Source of the DNA: ZC4RG30 sp046347045
GTDB lineage: Bacteria; Pseudomonadota; Gammaproteobacteria; Steroidobacterales; Steroidobacteraceae
Length of the DNA: 64,000 bases
Direction: 5' to 3'
Assembly (NCBI GenBank): GCA_046347045.1
Contig: JAXMGX010000003.1
Coordinates: forward strand, 310,001-374,000
The notes under the pieces are model-generated. The model had not been told where the DNA came from and ran no database searches. It saw nothing but the letters and a program-made list of their open reading frames with translations. Of the stretch, positions 42,686 through 53,112 are shown piece by piece; the first letter of the stretch is position 1, and each line of letters begins with the position of its first letter. The translations under genes and the position numbers were made by a program.

Positions 42686-43894
42686 ATGAAAATCAGTTGG
42701 CTGTTGGCACTGGCAGTTACCCCGGCACTGGCGCAGATCAACGCAGGCACGCAGGCGCCCACCGCGGAGAAACCTTTTGCGATCACGAAGGTCGCGGAGT
42801 TCAACCTGCCCTGGCGCATCGCCTTCCTGCCCGACGGCCGCATGCTGATCACCGAGAAAGGTGGCAAGGTGTTTCTCGCCACGCAGCAGGGCCAGAAGAC
42901 CGAGGTGAGCGGCGTGCCGGCCGTGCAGTTCGGCGGGCAGAATGGACTGCTGGGCATTTACACCGCGCCCACCTTCGACAAGGATCGCGGGGTCTATCTC
43001 ACCTACTCCGAGCCTGGAGAAGATCCGGCCACGTCGAGCCTGGCGCTGGCGCACGCGACGTTGGATACCAAGGGCGCGCCCACGCTGGCGGGCCTGAAAG
43101 TGATCTGGCGCGACCCCATCAAGGGCAAGGGCGGCCAGCAAGGAGCAGCCGTGGCCTTCTCGCCCGACAAGAAGCTGCTGTATCTGACTGTGGGCGAGCG
43201 GCAACGCTTCACCCCCGCGCAAGATCCCAACCAACCCGCCGGAAAGATCCTGCGGTTGACGCTGGACGGCAAGCCCGCGCCCGGCAATCCGCAGGCCGGC
43301 AAGAAGGGCGCAAACTCGGTGGAAGTGATCGACCCGCCGAAGGACTCCGAGGCCGCCAAGACGGCCAAACCGGTGCGCACGTACACGTTCAAGGGCGACA
43401 ATCTCACGCCATCGGAAACATGGTCGTCGGGTCATCGCACGCCCTATGGCCTCGCCTTCGCGCCGGACGGCAAGCTGTGGGAAGTGGAGCATGGCCCGCG
43501 CGGCGGCGATGAACTGAATCTCATCGAGCCGGGCAGGAACTATGGCTGGCCGCTGGTGGTGTACGGCGCCAACTACGATGGCGTGCCGATCGCCAGCCCC
43601 GACACGCGCGCCGATCTGGCCAAGCCCGTCATCTACTGGAATCCCGTCATCGCGCCGGGCAACCTGATGTTCTACAGCGGCAACCTGTTCCCGCAGTGGA
43701 AGGGCTCGGCCTTCGTCAGTGGCCTGGGCAGCGGCACACTGAACCGCATCATCGTCGAGGGCGCCACTGCGAGGCCGGCGGAGCGCTGGGTGGTGGGCTT
43801 TCGCGTGCGCGATGTGGCGCAGGCGCCGGATGGCGCGCTGTGGCTGCTGGAAGACTCGGCAACGGGCGGGCTGTACCGCCTGGCGCCGAAGTAG
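42686..43894 (+). CDS. PQQ-type soluble aldose sugar dehydrogenase (YliI/Asd-like)
   Basis: A 402-residue secreted six-bladed propeller. After the signal peptide (KISWLLALAVTPALA) it shows LPWRIAFLPDGRMLITEKGG, GQNGLLGIY, DRGVYLTYSEPGED, SGHRTPYGLAFAPDG with EVEHGPRGGDELN, and GRNYGWPLVVYG, the PQQ- and calcium-binding layout of soluble glucose/aldose dehydrogenases. It would oxidise aldoses to aldonolactones in the periplasm and pass electrons to a respiratory acceptor. TATACT at 42647-42652 is a possible -10 box. Lactone output could feed the aldonate locus at 16464-28426, but the two loci are 14 kb apart. Confidence 0.9.
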   Translation: MKISWLLALAVTPALAQINAGTQAPTAEKPFAITKVAEFNLPWRIAFLPDGRMLITEKGGKVFLATQQGQKTEVSGVPAVQFGGQNGLLGIYTAPTFDKDRGVYLTYSEPGEDPATSSLALAHATLDTKGAPTLAGLKVIWRDPIKGKGGQQGAAVAFSPDKKLLYLTVGERQRFTPAQDPNQPAGKILRLTLDGKPAPGNPQAGKKGANSVEVIDPPKDSEAAKTAKPVRTYTFKGDNLTPSETWSSGHRTPYGLAFAPDGKLWEVEHGPRGGDELNLIEPGRNYGWPLVVYGANYDGVPIASPDTRADLAKPVIYWNPVIAPGNLMFYSGNLFPQWKGSAFVSGLGSGTLNRIIVEGATARPAERWVVGFRVRDVAQAPDGALWLLEDSATGGLYRLAPK

Positions 43895-43901
43895 GCGCGG
43901 A

Positions 43902-44396
43902 CTAGCACCAGGGACACCAGTAATAAGCCGGTGGCCTGAAGGCGGTGATCACCCTTCCGCAGGTGATCACCGCCACCCAGCACAGCAGCGAGACGGCGCC
44001 AAAGACGCGGGCGGGCCAGGGCGGCAACTGCGCTGCGCCGGTCAGCCACACCGTGCGGGCAGCGATGGCATAGAACAGCGTCATGTTGGTTCCCGCCAGC
44101 AGCATGAAAGTCATTTTCGTCAGGAACGCGGGGTTGTGCAGATATTGATCCGGCGTTGCGGCCACGAACATCAGGCCCGTGATGACGCTGATGCAGAAAC
44201 CCGCGATGCCGAACGGGATCATCCGGTGCATCGCCCGCAATTCGATGCCGCGAACCACGCCCAGCATCCGCAGGTCGAAGAACCCGACGGTGCCGAACAG
44301 CAGGCACAACCCGATGAAGTGGAAACATTCGGCGATGGGCCAACCCCAACGCGTGGTCATCAGCGCCTGGATGCCGTGCAGCAGCGGCGTGTCCAT
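43902..44396 (-). CDS. Small four-helix membrane protein, DUF6644-like (copy 1)
   Basis: A 164-residue polytopic protein. The start at 44396 overlaps the upstream stop by one base as TGATG. Helices include CFHFIGLCLLFGTVGFF, MIPFGIAGFCISVITGLMFV, MLLAGTNMTLFYAIAAR and VFGAVSLLCWVAVITCGRVI. An early histidine in the first helix (AECFHFIG) and one in AMHRM could act as haem ligands, as in small b-type membrane proteins. The family name is a tentative recollection. It ends in PAYYWCPWC. It converges with the sugar dehydrogenase gene, seven bases apart. Confidence 0.7.
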   Translation of the reverse strand: MDTPLLHGIQALMTTRWGWPIAECFHFIGLCLLFGTVGFFDLRMLGVVRGIELRAMHRMIPFGIAGFCISVITGLMFVAATPDQYLHNPAFLTKMTFMLLAGTNMTLFYAIAARTVWLTGAAQLPPWPARVFGAVSLLCWVAVITCGRVITAFRPPAYYWCPWC

Positions 44397-44848
44397 CAGG
44401 TCACCGTCAGCACGCGGTAGGTGTGCAGCAGCAACTTGCCCGCGGCCACCGCGCCCAGCCACAGCAACAGGTTCAACGCGCCAGCACCGCGCGCGCGTGG
44501 CGCGCCGAGCAGACGGCGCGTCAGCACTGCCGCCGCGATCAGGCAGGCGAACTTGATGCCGAACACGGGATTGGTGAATGCCTTGGCGGGATAGGCAACC
44601 AGCAGCACCAGGCCGGAGGGCACGGCCAGCAGCACGCCGCACGCCATCAGGGGCAACACGCCGCGCCATTGCGCCAGCGCCGCGCCGTCACCCACGCCCA
44701 TGGCACGCAGCGAAACGACGATGCCGCCGCCTGCCAGCAGTGCCATGCCCCAGGCGTGGAAAATCAGCGCGATGAAATAGGCGTACTGATCCTCGCGGGC
44801 CCAAACGGACAGCGGCCAGTGTTCGATGCTCGCAAAGATGCCGTCCAT
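44396..44848 (-). CDS. Small membrane protein, DUF6644-like (copy 2)
   Basis: A 150-residue inner-membrane protein related in layout to its downstream neighbour. It has four or five hydrophobic spans (YFIALIFHAWGMALLAGGGIVV, GVLPLMACGVLLAVPSGLVL, LLLWLGAVAAGKLLL), with FHAWG in the first placing a histidine near mid-membrane and HTYR at the end. The two genes are translationally coupled and may form a heterodimer beside the sugar dehydrogenase, possibly for electron transfer. That pairing is inference. Confidence 0.7.
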   Translation of the reverse strand: MDGIFASIEHWPLSVWAREDQYAYFIALIFHAWGMALLAGGGIVVSLRAMGVGDGAALAQWRGVLPLMACGVLLAVPSGLVLLVAYPAKAFTNPVFGIKFACLIAAAVLTRRLLGAPRARGAGALNLLLWLGAVAAGKLLLHTYRVLTVT

Positions 44849-44849
44849 G

Positions 44850-46031
44850 TCAGGCTGCGCGGATCTTCAACGACCTGCCGGCAAGGTATCCCGATACCAG
44901 TTGCACCAGCACCACGCCAATCATCAGCAGCAATGCGGCCGTCCACTGCCGGGTGCGGTCGTGGATGTACCCGATGCAGATGGGCGTGACCGCGGCCACC
45001 AGATACCCCACGGCCTGTGCCATGCCCGACATGGCCACGCTCTGCGCCGCGGACTCCACGCGCAGGCTGAAGAGGGTGATCGACAGCACCAGCGCGCCGC
45101 CTGATCCCAGCCCCATCACGATCATCCACGGCAGTGCATGCGCGGCATCGAGATACAGCCCCACATACCCGGCGAGAATCAGGCCGCTGAGTACCACGGC
45201 GATCATCCGCTGGTCCCGCATGCGATGGATGAACACCGGCGTGATCATCACCGAGGCCAGCACGAAGATCTGGTAGATGAACAGGATGACGCCTGACCGC
45301 GCCGCGCTGGTCCCCGCGAGGTCGCGCATCATGCTCGGGAACCAGGCGATCATCACGTAGAAGGCGGTGGCCTGGCAGGCCATGAACAGGCTCACCTGCC
45401 AGGCCAGAGGCTGGTTCCACAGCGACCCATGCTTCACGGCCTTCGCCGGAGCGCTGTGCGCGCGCAGCTGCGGCAGCCAGATGGCCAGCGCCAGCAACGC
45501 GGGGACCACCCACGACAGCAGCGAGATGCGCCAGCCCCATCGGTCCGCCAGCGGGATGGAGATGCCAGAGCCCAGACCACCGCAGATGACCATCACCATG
45601 GTGAACAGCGCCGTCGCCAGCGTGAGCTGCGCGGGAAAATCCCGCCGCAACAGTCCCGGCAGCAGCACGTTGTTGAACGCGATGCCGCAGCCGATGAACG
45701 CCGTACCGATGAACAGCCAGGTCTCGCCTTCGACGTACCGCAGGCACATGCCTGCGACCAGCAACAGCATCGACAGCAACACCGACTGCTCCATCCCCAA
45801 CCGGCGCGCCAACGGCGCGGCATAGGGCGACAGGAAGCCGAACGCGAACAGCGGCAGCGACGTCAGGAAGCCCGCCTCCGTTCCATTGAGGCCGAAATGC
45901 GCCTGGATGTCCTTCAGCAGCGGACCTACGCAGGTGATGGCGCCCCTGAGGTTCAGCGCCACCAGCAGCACGGCCAGGAGGCGTGCCAGCCCCCTGCCCC
46001 GGAAGGCATGCAATTGCGTCGTCGGGTTCAT
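44850..46031 (-). CDS. MFS transporter of the CynX/NimT type
   Basis: A 393-residue permease from the ATG at 46031. The first segment VLLVALNLRGAITCVGPLLK and SYLAPLARRLGME-like loop (here SPYAAPLARRLGMEQSVL) are typical of the CynX/NimT group, which carries cyanate, nitroimidazoles and other small or unknown compounds. Twelve helices are expected; the length is normal. One base separates it from the downstream DUF6644-like gene. It is divergent from the TIM-barrel gene by 40 bases. Confidence 0.9.
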   Translation of the reverse strand: MNPTTQLHAFRGRGLARLLAVLLVALNLRGAITCVGPLLKDIQAHFGLNGTEAGFLTSLPLFAFGFLSPYAAPLARRLGMEQSVLLSMLLLVAGMCLRYVEGETWLFIGTAFIGCGIAFNNVLLPGLLRRDFPAQLTLATALFTMVMVICGGLGSGISIPLADRWGWRISLLSWVVPALLALAIWLPQLRAHSAPAKAVKHGSLWNQPLAWQVSLFMACQATAFYVMIAWFPSMMRDLAGTSAARSGVILFIYQIFVLASVMITPVFIHRMRDQRMIAVVLSGLILAGYVGLYLDAAHALPWMIVMGLGSGGALVLSITLFSLRVESAAQSVAMSGMAQAVGYLVAAVTPICIGYIHDRTRQWTAALLLMIGVVLVQLVSGYLAGRSLKIRAA

Positions 46032-46071
46032 GGAACGGCTATTCTGACGTTTCCGGAAAAAAGGGGTAGAC

Positions 46072-47313
46072 ATGACGGCGCGCGCGTTCGAACCCAGGCC
46101 CATGCGACTGAGCCTGCTGACGGCTGCCCTGCAGGAACTGACGCCGCGTGATCGCCGCGACGCCGACCCCGACCTTGCCATCGTGGACTGGCTGCAGTTC
46201 GCGCGCCAACTGGACTGCCCGGCCATCCAGCTATCCGCGGCGCTGCATCCCAGCCAGGCCGATGTACCCGCCGAAGCACTGCTCGATCCGGTGGCGAACC
46301 ATCTCGACCTGCGCACGCCTTTCGATCGCACCCGCGCCGCGCGCGTGCTTGCGGCGATGCGCGCCACCGGCACGCAGCTTTCCGACATCGGCTACTTCGA
46401 CAACATGCTGGCCGCCGACCCCGCGGCGCGGCGCCGCAAGCAGGAGTTCATGCTGCGGGTGTTCGATGCCGCGGTGCTGCTGGGAGTGGATGCGGTTTGC
46501 GGCTTCGTCGGCCGCAATCCCGCACTCGAGATGGAGCAGAACCTGGCGATGTTCGAGGCAGAGTTCATTCCCCTGCTCAAGGAGGCAAAGGCGCGGGGCC
46601 TGGTGTATCGCGTGGAGCAATGCCCCATGCCGGGCTGGGTGGTGACGGACCGCTGGCACAACAACATCGCCTATGCGCCGGGCCCGTGGATCGCGCTGCA
46701 CCGGATCTGCGAGCGTCATGGCGTGGGCGAGCAGTTCCGCATCCACTACGATCCCTCGCACGCCATCCTGATGGGGCAGGATTCCCGTTCTGTGTTCCAG
46801 TATCTGAAAGACCAGGGCTACAACTTCCTGATTACCGGCTTCCACGTGAAGGGCCAGGTGATCGATGCGCGGGGGGTGTCCGCGTGGGGTTATGGCGGAC
46901 AGACCCTGCAGCGCGGCGACTGGAGAAATGGCGCACCTTCACCGCTACCCGCCGACCAGGGCAATGCGTGGAAGAAGCAGACCGTGCTCTGCGAACACGA
47001 ACTGCCCGGCACCGCGCGCCACGATCCGCTGGCCTACCTGCAGAACCGCAGCGTCGACTGGCTGGACCACCAGCTTGCCGCGCGCGAGCTGCTCGACATC
47101 GATCCGGCGAAGACCTGGCTGGTGGTGGAACACGAGTATCCTCCCGCCCGGATACAGGATCCGGCACTGCTTGCGCCCATCCTCAAGGGATCGCTGGCGT
47201 TCACACGCGCCATCGACGAGGCGGCTGCGGCCATGTACAGCTTGCAGCACGAGGTGCTGCCCGCGCAGGGCATCGCCGTGCAGGGTCTGGGCAGGGAGGC
47301 CTTTCGTTCATGA
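46072..47313 (+). CDS. Sugar phosphate isomerase/epimerase-like TIM-barrel protein
   Basis: A 413-residue cytoplasmic protein of the xylose isomerase-like TIM-barrel superfamily, longer than usual. It shows VRFD-like metal positions in VYRVEQCPMPGW (Glu), RIHYDPSHAILMGQD (Asp, His), TGFHVKGQ (His) and WLVVEHEYPP (Glu). Such proteins act on keto-sugars or inosose-type compounds. The next gene, a MocA-type oxidoreductase, overlaps it as ATGA; this pairing is common in inositol and 3-keto-glycoside pathways. The exact reaction is unknown. Confidence 0.82.
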   Translation: MTARAFEPRPMRLSLLTAALQELTPRDRRDADPDLAIVDWLQFARQLDCPAIQLSAALHPSQADVPAEALLDPVANHLDLRTPFDRTRAARVLAAMRATGTQLSDIGYFDNMLAADPAARRRKQEFMLRVFDAAVLLGVDAVCGFVGRNPALEMEQNLAMFEAEFIPLLKEAKARGLVYRVEQCPMPGWVVTDRWHNNIAYAPGPWIALHRICERHGVGEQFRIHYDPSHAILMGQDSRSVFQYLKDQGYNFLITGFHVKGQVIDARGVSAWGYGGQTLQRGDWRNGAPSPLPADQGNAWKKQTVLCEHELPGTARHDPLAYLQNRSVDWLDHQLAARELLDIDPAKTWLVVEHEYPPARIQDPALLAPILKGSLAFTRAIDEAAAAMYSLQHEVLPAQGIAVQGLGREAFRS

Positions 47314-48458
47314 CGCATCCCATTGACCAGCGGCGCCTGCGGGCAGGCATCGTGGGCGGTGGCCGCGGCGCCTTCATCGGCGCCGTGCACCGCATTGCCG
47401 CGCAGCTCGACAGCGAGGCGACGCTCATCGCCGGCGCGCTTTCGTCGGATCCCGCCACCGCCGCGGCCAGCGCCGCGGACTGGCGCCTGGCGCGCAGCTA
47501 CGCGTCCTACGAAGACATGGCGCGCACCGAGGCCGCCCTCGCCGATGGCATCGACTTCGTGATCATCGCCACCCCCAATCACCTGCACCTGCCGGTGGCG
47601 CGCGCCTTCCTCGAGGCCGGCATCCACGTCATGTGCGACAAGCCGCTGGCACTGTCGGAGACCGAGGGCCGGGAATTCGCGAGGCTGGTGCAGAAGAGCA
47701 ACCGTTTGCTCGGGCTCACGCACACCTACTCGGGATACCCCGCGGTGCTGGAGGCCCGGGCGCTGGTGGCCGATGGCCAGCTGGGAACGCTGCGCAAAGT
47801 CCATGTGCAGTACCTGCAGGACTGGCTGATGCAGCCGCTGGAACAATCCGGGCAGAAGCAGTCGGCATGGCGCACGGACCCGGCGCGGGCCGGTGCCGGT
47901 GGTGCACTGGGCGACATCGGCACGCATGCACATCATCTCGCCGAGTTCGTCACGGGCCAGACGGTGACGGCGGTGAGCGCCGACGTCACGCATTTCGTGG
48001 CGGGCCGTCGACTCGACGATGACGCAAACCTGCTGCTGAGGTTTTCGGGAGGTGCGAAAGGCACGCTGGTCTGCTCGCAGGTGTGCTGCGGCGAAGAGAA
48101 CGACCTGTCGATCCGCTTGTACGGCACGCTTGCGGCGCTGGAATGGCGCCAGCTCGAACCCGACACACTGCTGTTCAAGCCTGCCACCGGAGCGGTGCAG
48201 ATGCGTCGCGCGGGGAAGGACTTCACCTCGGCCGATGCGCGCAACGCAGTGCGCCTTCCCGCGGGTCATCCCGAAGGGTACCTGGAGGCTTTCGCCACGC
48301 TGTACCGGCGCTTCGCCGCCGATGTGCGCCGCATCGCGCGCGGCGAGGCCCCGGCAAGAAACTACCCCGGCATGGATGAGGGGCTGCGCGGTCTGGCCTT
48401 TGTCACCGCAGCACTGAGAAGCGCCCGCGAGGCTTCGCGCTGGACTGAAATTACGTGA
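47310..48458 (+). CDS. Gfo/Idh/MocA-family oxidoreductase
   Basis: A 382-residue NAD(P)-dependent sugar oxidoreductase. The N-terminal Rossmann motif is IVGGGRGAFIGAVHR, a variant GGGRGA typical of one MocA subgroup. VIIATPNHLHLPVARAFLEAG is followed by the EKP-equivalent CDKPLALSETEG with its lysine, and GGALGDIGTHAHHLAEFVTG carries the GDxGxH motif. It is translated directly after the TIM-barrel gene, so both should act on the same sugar, probably oxidising a ring hydroxyl that the isomerase then processes. Confidence 0.92.
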   Translation: MTHPIDQRRLRAGIVGGGRGAFIGAVHRIAAQLDSEATLIAGALSSDPATAAASAADWRLARSYASYEDMARTEAALADGIDFVIIATPNHLHLPVARAFLEAGIHVMCDKPLALSETEGREFARLVQKSNRLLGLTHTYSGYPAVLEARALVADGQLGTLRKVHVQYLQDWLMQPLEQSGQKQSAWRTDPARAGAGGALGDIGTHAHHLAEFVTGQTVTAVSADVTHFVAGRRLDDDANLLLRFSGGAKGTLVCSQVCCGEENDLSIRLYGTLAALEWRQLEPDTLLFKPATGAVQMRRAGKDFTSADARNAVRLPAGHPEGYLEAFATLYRRFAADVRRIARGEAPARNYPGMDEGLRGLAFVTAALRSAREASRWTEIT

Positions 48459-48657
48459 CCGCAGACGCGATGACTGCCCCGCTGCATTAGACAGAATCCG
48501 GCCCGCGGCCACGCCACCGGCAAACGGGTTTACGGCCGATCTCCGCCAATCTGCAGCGTTTCACGCATCCGCCGGGGCCTGCATCACGGCGCCCTCCGGC
48601 CGGCTCTTGTAAAAGACATCCAGCTGTTTCCCGATGGTCGGGAGACGACAGGATTCC

Positions 48658-50055
48658 ATGGCAAAAGCGCTTCACAAGATCGACCCGCGGCACCTGCAGC
48701 CCGGCATGTTCATCGAGGAACTCGACCGGCCGTGGCTCGAGACGCCGCTGAAGTTCCAGAGCTTCTGCGTGCGCAGCCTGCGCGAGGTGAAGTGGATCAA
48801 GGAGAACTGCGAATTCGTGCTGGTGGACCCCGGCAAGAGCGATGCATCGCTGGTCTTCAATTTCCCCGAATACGGCAGCAAGCGCATGGAGGACGACAGC
48901 GCGCTGCTGCGCGAGTGCCTGGAGCAGATGATGCTGCCGGGCCAGGCGCAATCGCCGCCGGTGATCTTCGCCCGGCAGAGCGTCGCGCCGCCCCCCGAGA
49001 AGCCCAAACCACCGTTGAACGCCCCCCGCAGATCGTGGCTCCCCTGGCGCCGCGCGGTCCGCGAAGTCTCGACACTGCAGGTCCTCGAGACCCCCGACGA
49101 GCGCGCGCAGTTGCAACTGCAGATCGGCCGCGCCAAGTACACCTGGCAGGAAGCCCACAAGGTGATGTCGGGCGTGATGACCGAGCTGCGCGCCGGCGGC
49201 GAGCTGGACGTTTCCGCGGTGGAGCGCGTGGTCCTGCCGATCATCGACTGCGTGCTGCAGAGCACGGACGCGATGGCTTTCGTGCTGCGCATGAAGGAGA
49301 CCGACGACTATCTGTACAACCATGCCCTCGCTGCCTCCATCTGGGCGGTGGTGTTCGGCAAGTCGCTGGGATTCGACCGGCGGAATCTGGAGATCCTGGG
49401 CATGGGCGGCCTGTTGATCGACATCGGCAAGACACGCGTGCCGCGCGAACTGCTCACCCGCAGCGCGCCGCTGAACGAAGCGGAGACCGCCCAGGTACGC
49501 AGCCATGTCGAACACAGCCTCGCAATCCTCGACGAGACGGGCAACATCAATCCGAAGGTCTACGAGATGGTGCGCACGCACCACGAACGGCATGACGGCA
49601 GCGGCTATCCCGACAGGCTGCAGGGCAATGCCATCCCGCTGTTCGGGCGCATCGCCGGCCTGGTCGACACTTACGATGCGATGACCTCGCAACGGCCCAA
49701 TGGCCAGGCGCTGTCCACCTATGCGGTGATGCAGTCGCTGATCGACTCGTCCGGCAAGCTGTTCCAGGACGAACTGATCGAACGCTTCATCCGCGTGGTC
49801 GGCATCTTTCCCACCGCCAGCCTGGTGGAACTGAACACCGGGGAGGTGGGCATCGTCGTGGAGCAGAACGCGTTGCGCAGACTGCGCCCGAAGGTGATGC
49901 TGATCCTCGACAAGAGCAAGCAGATGCGCAGCGAGTTCCCCGTCATCGATCTCGCCGAGGCGTCCAGCAACGCCGACGAACCCGGCGCACTGTGGATCGT
50001 GCAGGGCCTGCAACCCGGTGCCTGGGGCATCGATCCCCGCGAGTACTATCTCTAG
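48658..50055 (+). CDS. DUF3391/HD-GYP protein with an incomplete HD motif
   Basis: A 465-residue cytoplasmic c-di-GMP phosphodiesterase-family protein; the ATG at 48658 is preceded by a GTG 24 bases upstream that I do not favour. DUF3391 occupies about residues 1-120. In the HD-GYP domain the upstream H222 (LYNHALAAS), H283 and HHERHDGSGYP (H308-P318) with DTYDAM are intact, but the central HD of LHDIGK reads LIDIGK, I254-D255. One metal ligand is missing, so activity may be low or replaced by a sensing role. The EAL gene follows 10 bases downstream. Confidence 0.9.
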   Translation: MAKALHKIDPRHLQPGMFIEELDRPWLETPLKFQSFCVRSLREVKWIKENCEFVLVDPGKSDASLVFNFPEYGSKRMEDDSALLRECLEQMMLPGQAQSPPVIFARQSVAPPPEKPKPPLNAPRRSWLPWRRAVREVSTLQVLETPDERAQLQLQIGRAKYTWQEAHKVMSGVMTELRAGGELDVSAVERVVLPIIDCVLQSTDAMAFVLRMKETDDYLYNHALAASIWAVVFGKSLGFDRRNLEILGMGGLLIDIGKTRVPRELLTRSAPLNEAETAQVRSHVEHSLAILDETGNINPKVYEMVRTHHERHDGSGYPDRLQGNAIPLFGRIAGLVDTYDAMTSQRPNGQALSTYAVMQSLIDSSGKLFQDELIERFIRVVGIFPTASLVELNTGEVGIVVEQNALRRLRPKVMLILDKSKQMRSEFPVIDLAEASSNADEPGALWIVQGLQPGAWGIDPREYYL

Positions 50056-50065
50056 GCTGCGGCGC

Positions 50066-51352
50066 ATGGAAGCGATCCGTACTCCAGGCGGTGGCGAAGC
50101 CCAGGCACTACGCGTGCTCGAGGACGCCATGGCGCACTGCGCAGCCAGCGGTGAGCGGATGGCGCTGCTCGCGGTGCATGTGGACCAGCTTGAGCGCGTG
50201 GGAACGGCACTGGGCCCCTCGGCGGCGGCACGGCTGTCGGGCCTGCTGCGCGCCAAACTGCAGAACGCACTGCGCGATGGGGACAGGATCGTCCCCATTC
50301 AGCACAAGAAGTTCTGGATCCTGCTGCAGAATCTGCGCAACCAGGGACATGCGGAGCTGGCCGCCGGCAAGTTCGGCCGCCTCGGCGGTGGTTCATTCCC
50401 CGTCGACGACTATGAAGTGAAACTCGAGCCGGTGATTGGCCTTGCGCTGTATCCGGAGCATGGCACGGACGCCGGCACGCTGGCCCGCAGCGCGGAACTG
50501 GCGTTGTCGGCTGCGCGTGATGGCGGCATGCCCTTCCGCACCTTCCGCGAAGCCGACGCCGGCGAGGTGGTGGATTCCTGGGCGGTGGAGCATGAATTCG
50601 ACCGCGCGCTGGATCGCTCGGAATTCGAGCTGTACTTCCAGCCGAAGGTCGACCTGAAGACGCGCGCGCCCTGCGGCGCCGAAGCACTGCTGCGCTGGAA
50701 CAATCCCTCCCGCGGTCTGCTGGCGCCGGGCAGCTTCCTGCCGATTGCCGAGAAGACCACGCGTATCGAAGCCATTACCTGGTTCGCCATCGACGCCGCG
50801 CAACGCCAGCGCGCCGAGTGGCCCGAACGCTGGGGACGCCTGCCGGTCTCCATCAACATCCCGCCCAGCGTGCTCGACTCGGGTCACCTGATGCCGCACC
50901 TGCTGGCGTCGATGCCGATCTGGGGATCGGAACCCGGGGATCTGGTGCTCGAGATCACCGAGGATTCGGTGGTGCGCAATCCCGAGCGCAGCTTCGCCGC
51001 GCTCTCGCAGCTTCGCGGCCGCGGTGTGCGTGTATCCATCGACGACTTCGGCTCCGGCTATTCCTCGCTGGTGAGCTTCAAGGACATGCCGGCCGATGAA
51101 CTGAAGATCGATCGCACGCTGATCGAAGGACTGGACGGCAACGAGGGCAACCGCCATATCGTGCGTGCCGTGATCGAGCTGGCGCATCGCTTCGGTTACC
51201 GCGTGGTGGCCGAGGGCGTCGAAACCGAAGCGGTTGCGCGGGTACTCGCCGGCATGGACTGCGACGTGGCGCAGGGTTACCTTTTTGGCAAGCCCCTGCC
51301 GCAGGATGCATTCGTGGCCTGGCTGCGCTCGTTCGACACGCAGGCAGGCTGA
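50066..51352 (+). CDS. EAL-domain c-di-GMP phosphodiesterase with vestigial GGDEF
   Basis: A 428-residue cytoplasmic protein from the ATG at 50066. The N-terminal ~170 residues keep the GGDEF fold (LAVHVDQLERVG, LALYPEHGTDAGTLARSAEL), but the signature loop reads QHKKF instead of GGDEF. The EAL domain is complete: EALLRW, SINIPPS, LEITEDS, SIDDFGSGYSSL, LKIDR, AEGVETE and QGYLFGKP. It should linearise c-di-GMP to pGpG. Its coupling with the HD-GYP gene suggests a unit lowering c-di-GMP, affecting motility, biofilm or surface structures. Confidence 0.93.
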   Translation: MEAIRTPGGGEAQALRVLEDAMAHCAASGERMALLAVHVDQLERVGTALGPSAAARLSGLLRAKLQNALRDGDRIVPIQHKKFWILLQNLRNQGHAELAAGKFGRLGGGSFPVDDYEVKLEPVIGLALYPEHGTDAGTLARSAELALSAARDGGMPFRTFREADAGEVVDSWAVEHEFDRALDRSEFELYFQPKVDLKTRAPCGAEALLRWNNPSRGLLAPGSFLPIAEKTTRIEAITWFAIDAAQRQRAEWPERWGRLPVSINIPPSVLDSGHLMPHLLASMPIWGSEPGDLVLEITEDSVVRNPERSFAALSQLRGRGVRVSIDDFGSGYSSLVSFKDMPADELKIDRTLIEGLDGNEGNRHIVRAVIELAHRFGYRVVAEGVETEAVARVLAGMDCDVAQGYLFGKPLPQDAFVAWLRSFDTQAG

Positions 51353-51377
51353 TGCTTCCCTGCGCCGGGTTCAGTGA

Positions 51378-51393
51378 CGAAGGCCCACCTTCG
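51378..51393. terminator. Stem-loop between convergent EAL and ABC-F genes
   Basis: CGAAGG-CCCA-CCTTCG, a perfect 6-bp stem 26 bases past the EAL stop and 47 bases before the ABC-F stop. No T-tract, so a weak or bidirectional end signal at best. Confidence 0.35.
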
Positions 51394-51440
51394 CAACATG
51401 GTCCCGGTAGTCGCGCTTCGGATCGGCCCCCAACCGCCGG

Positions 51441-53045
<1,605 letters not shown>

Positions 53046-53112
53046 GGGAACAGGCCGAAAAACGGCCGCGCAGTCTATTACACTCTCGACCCCGCCGCCG
53101 CCCGAGTTTTCC

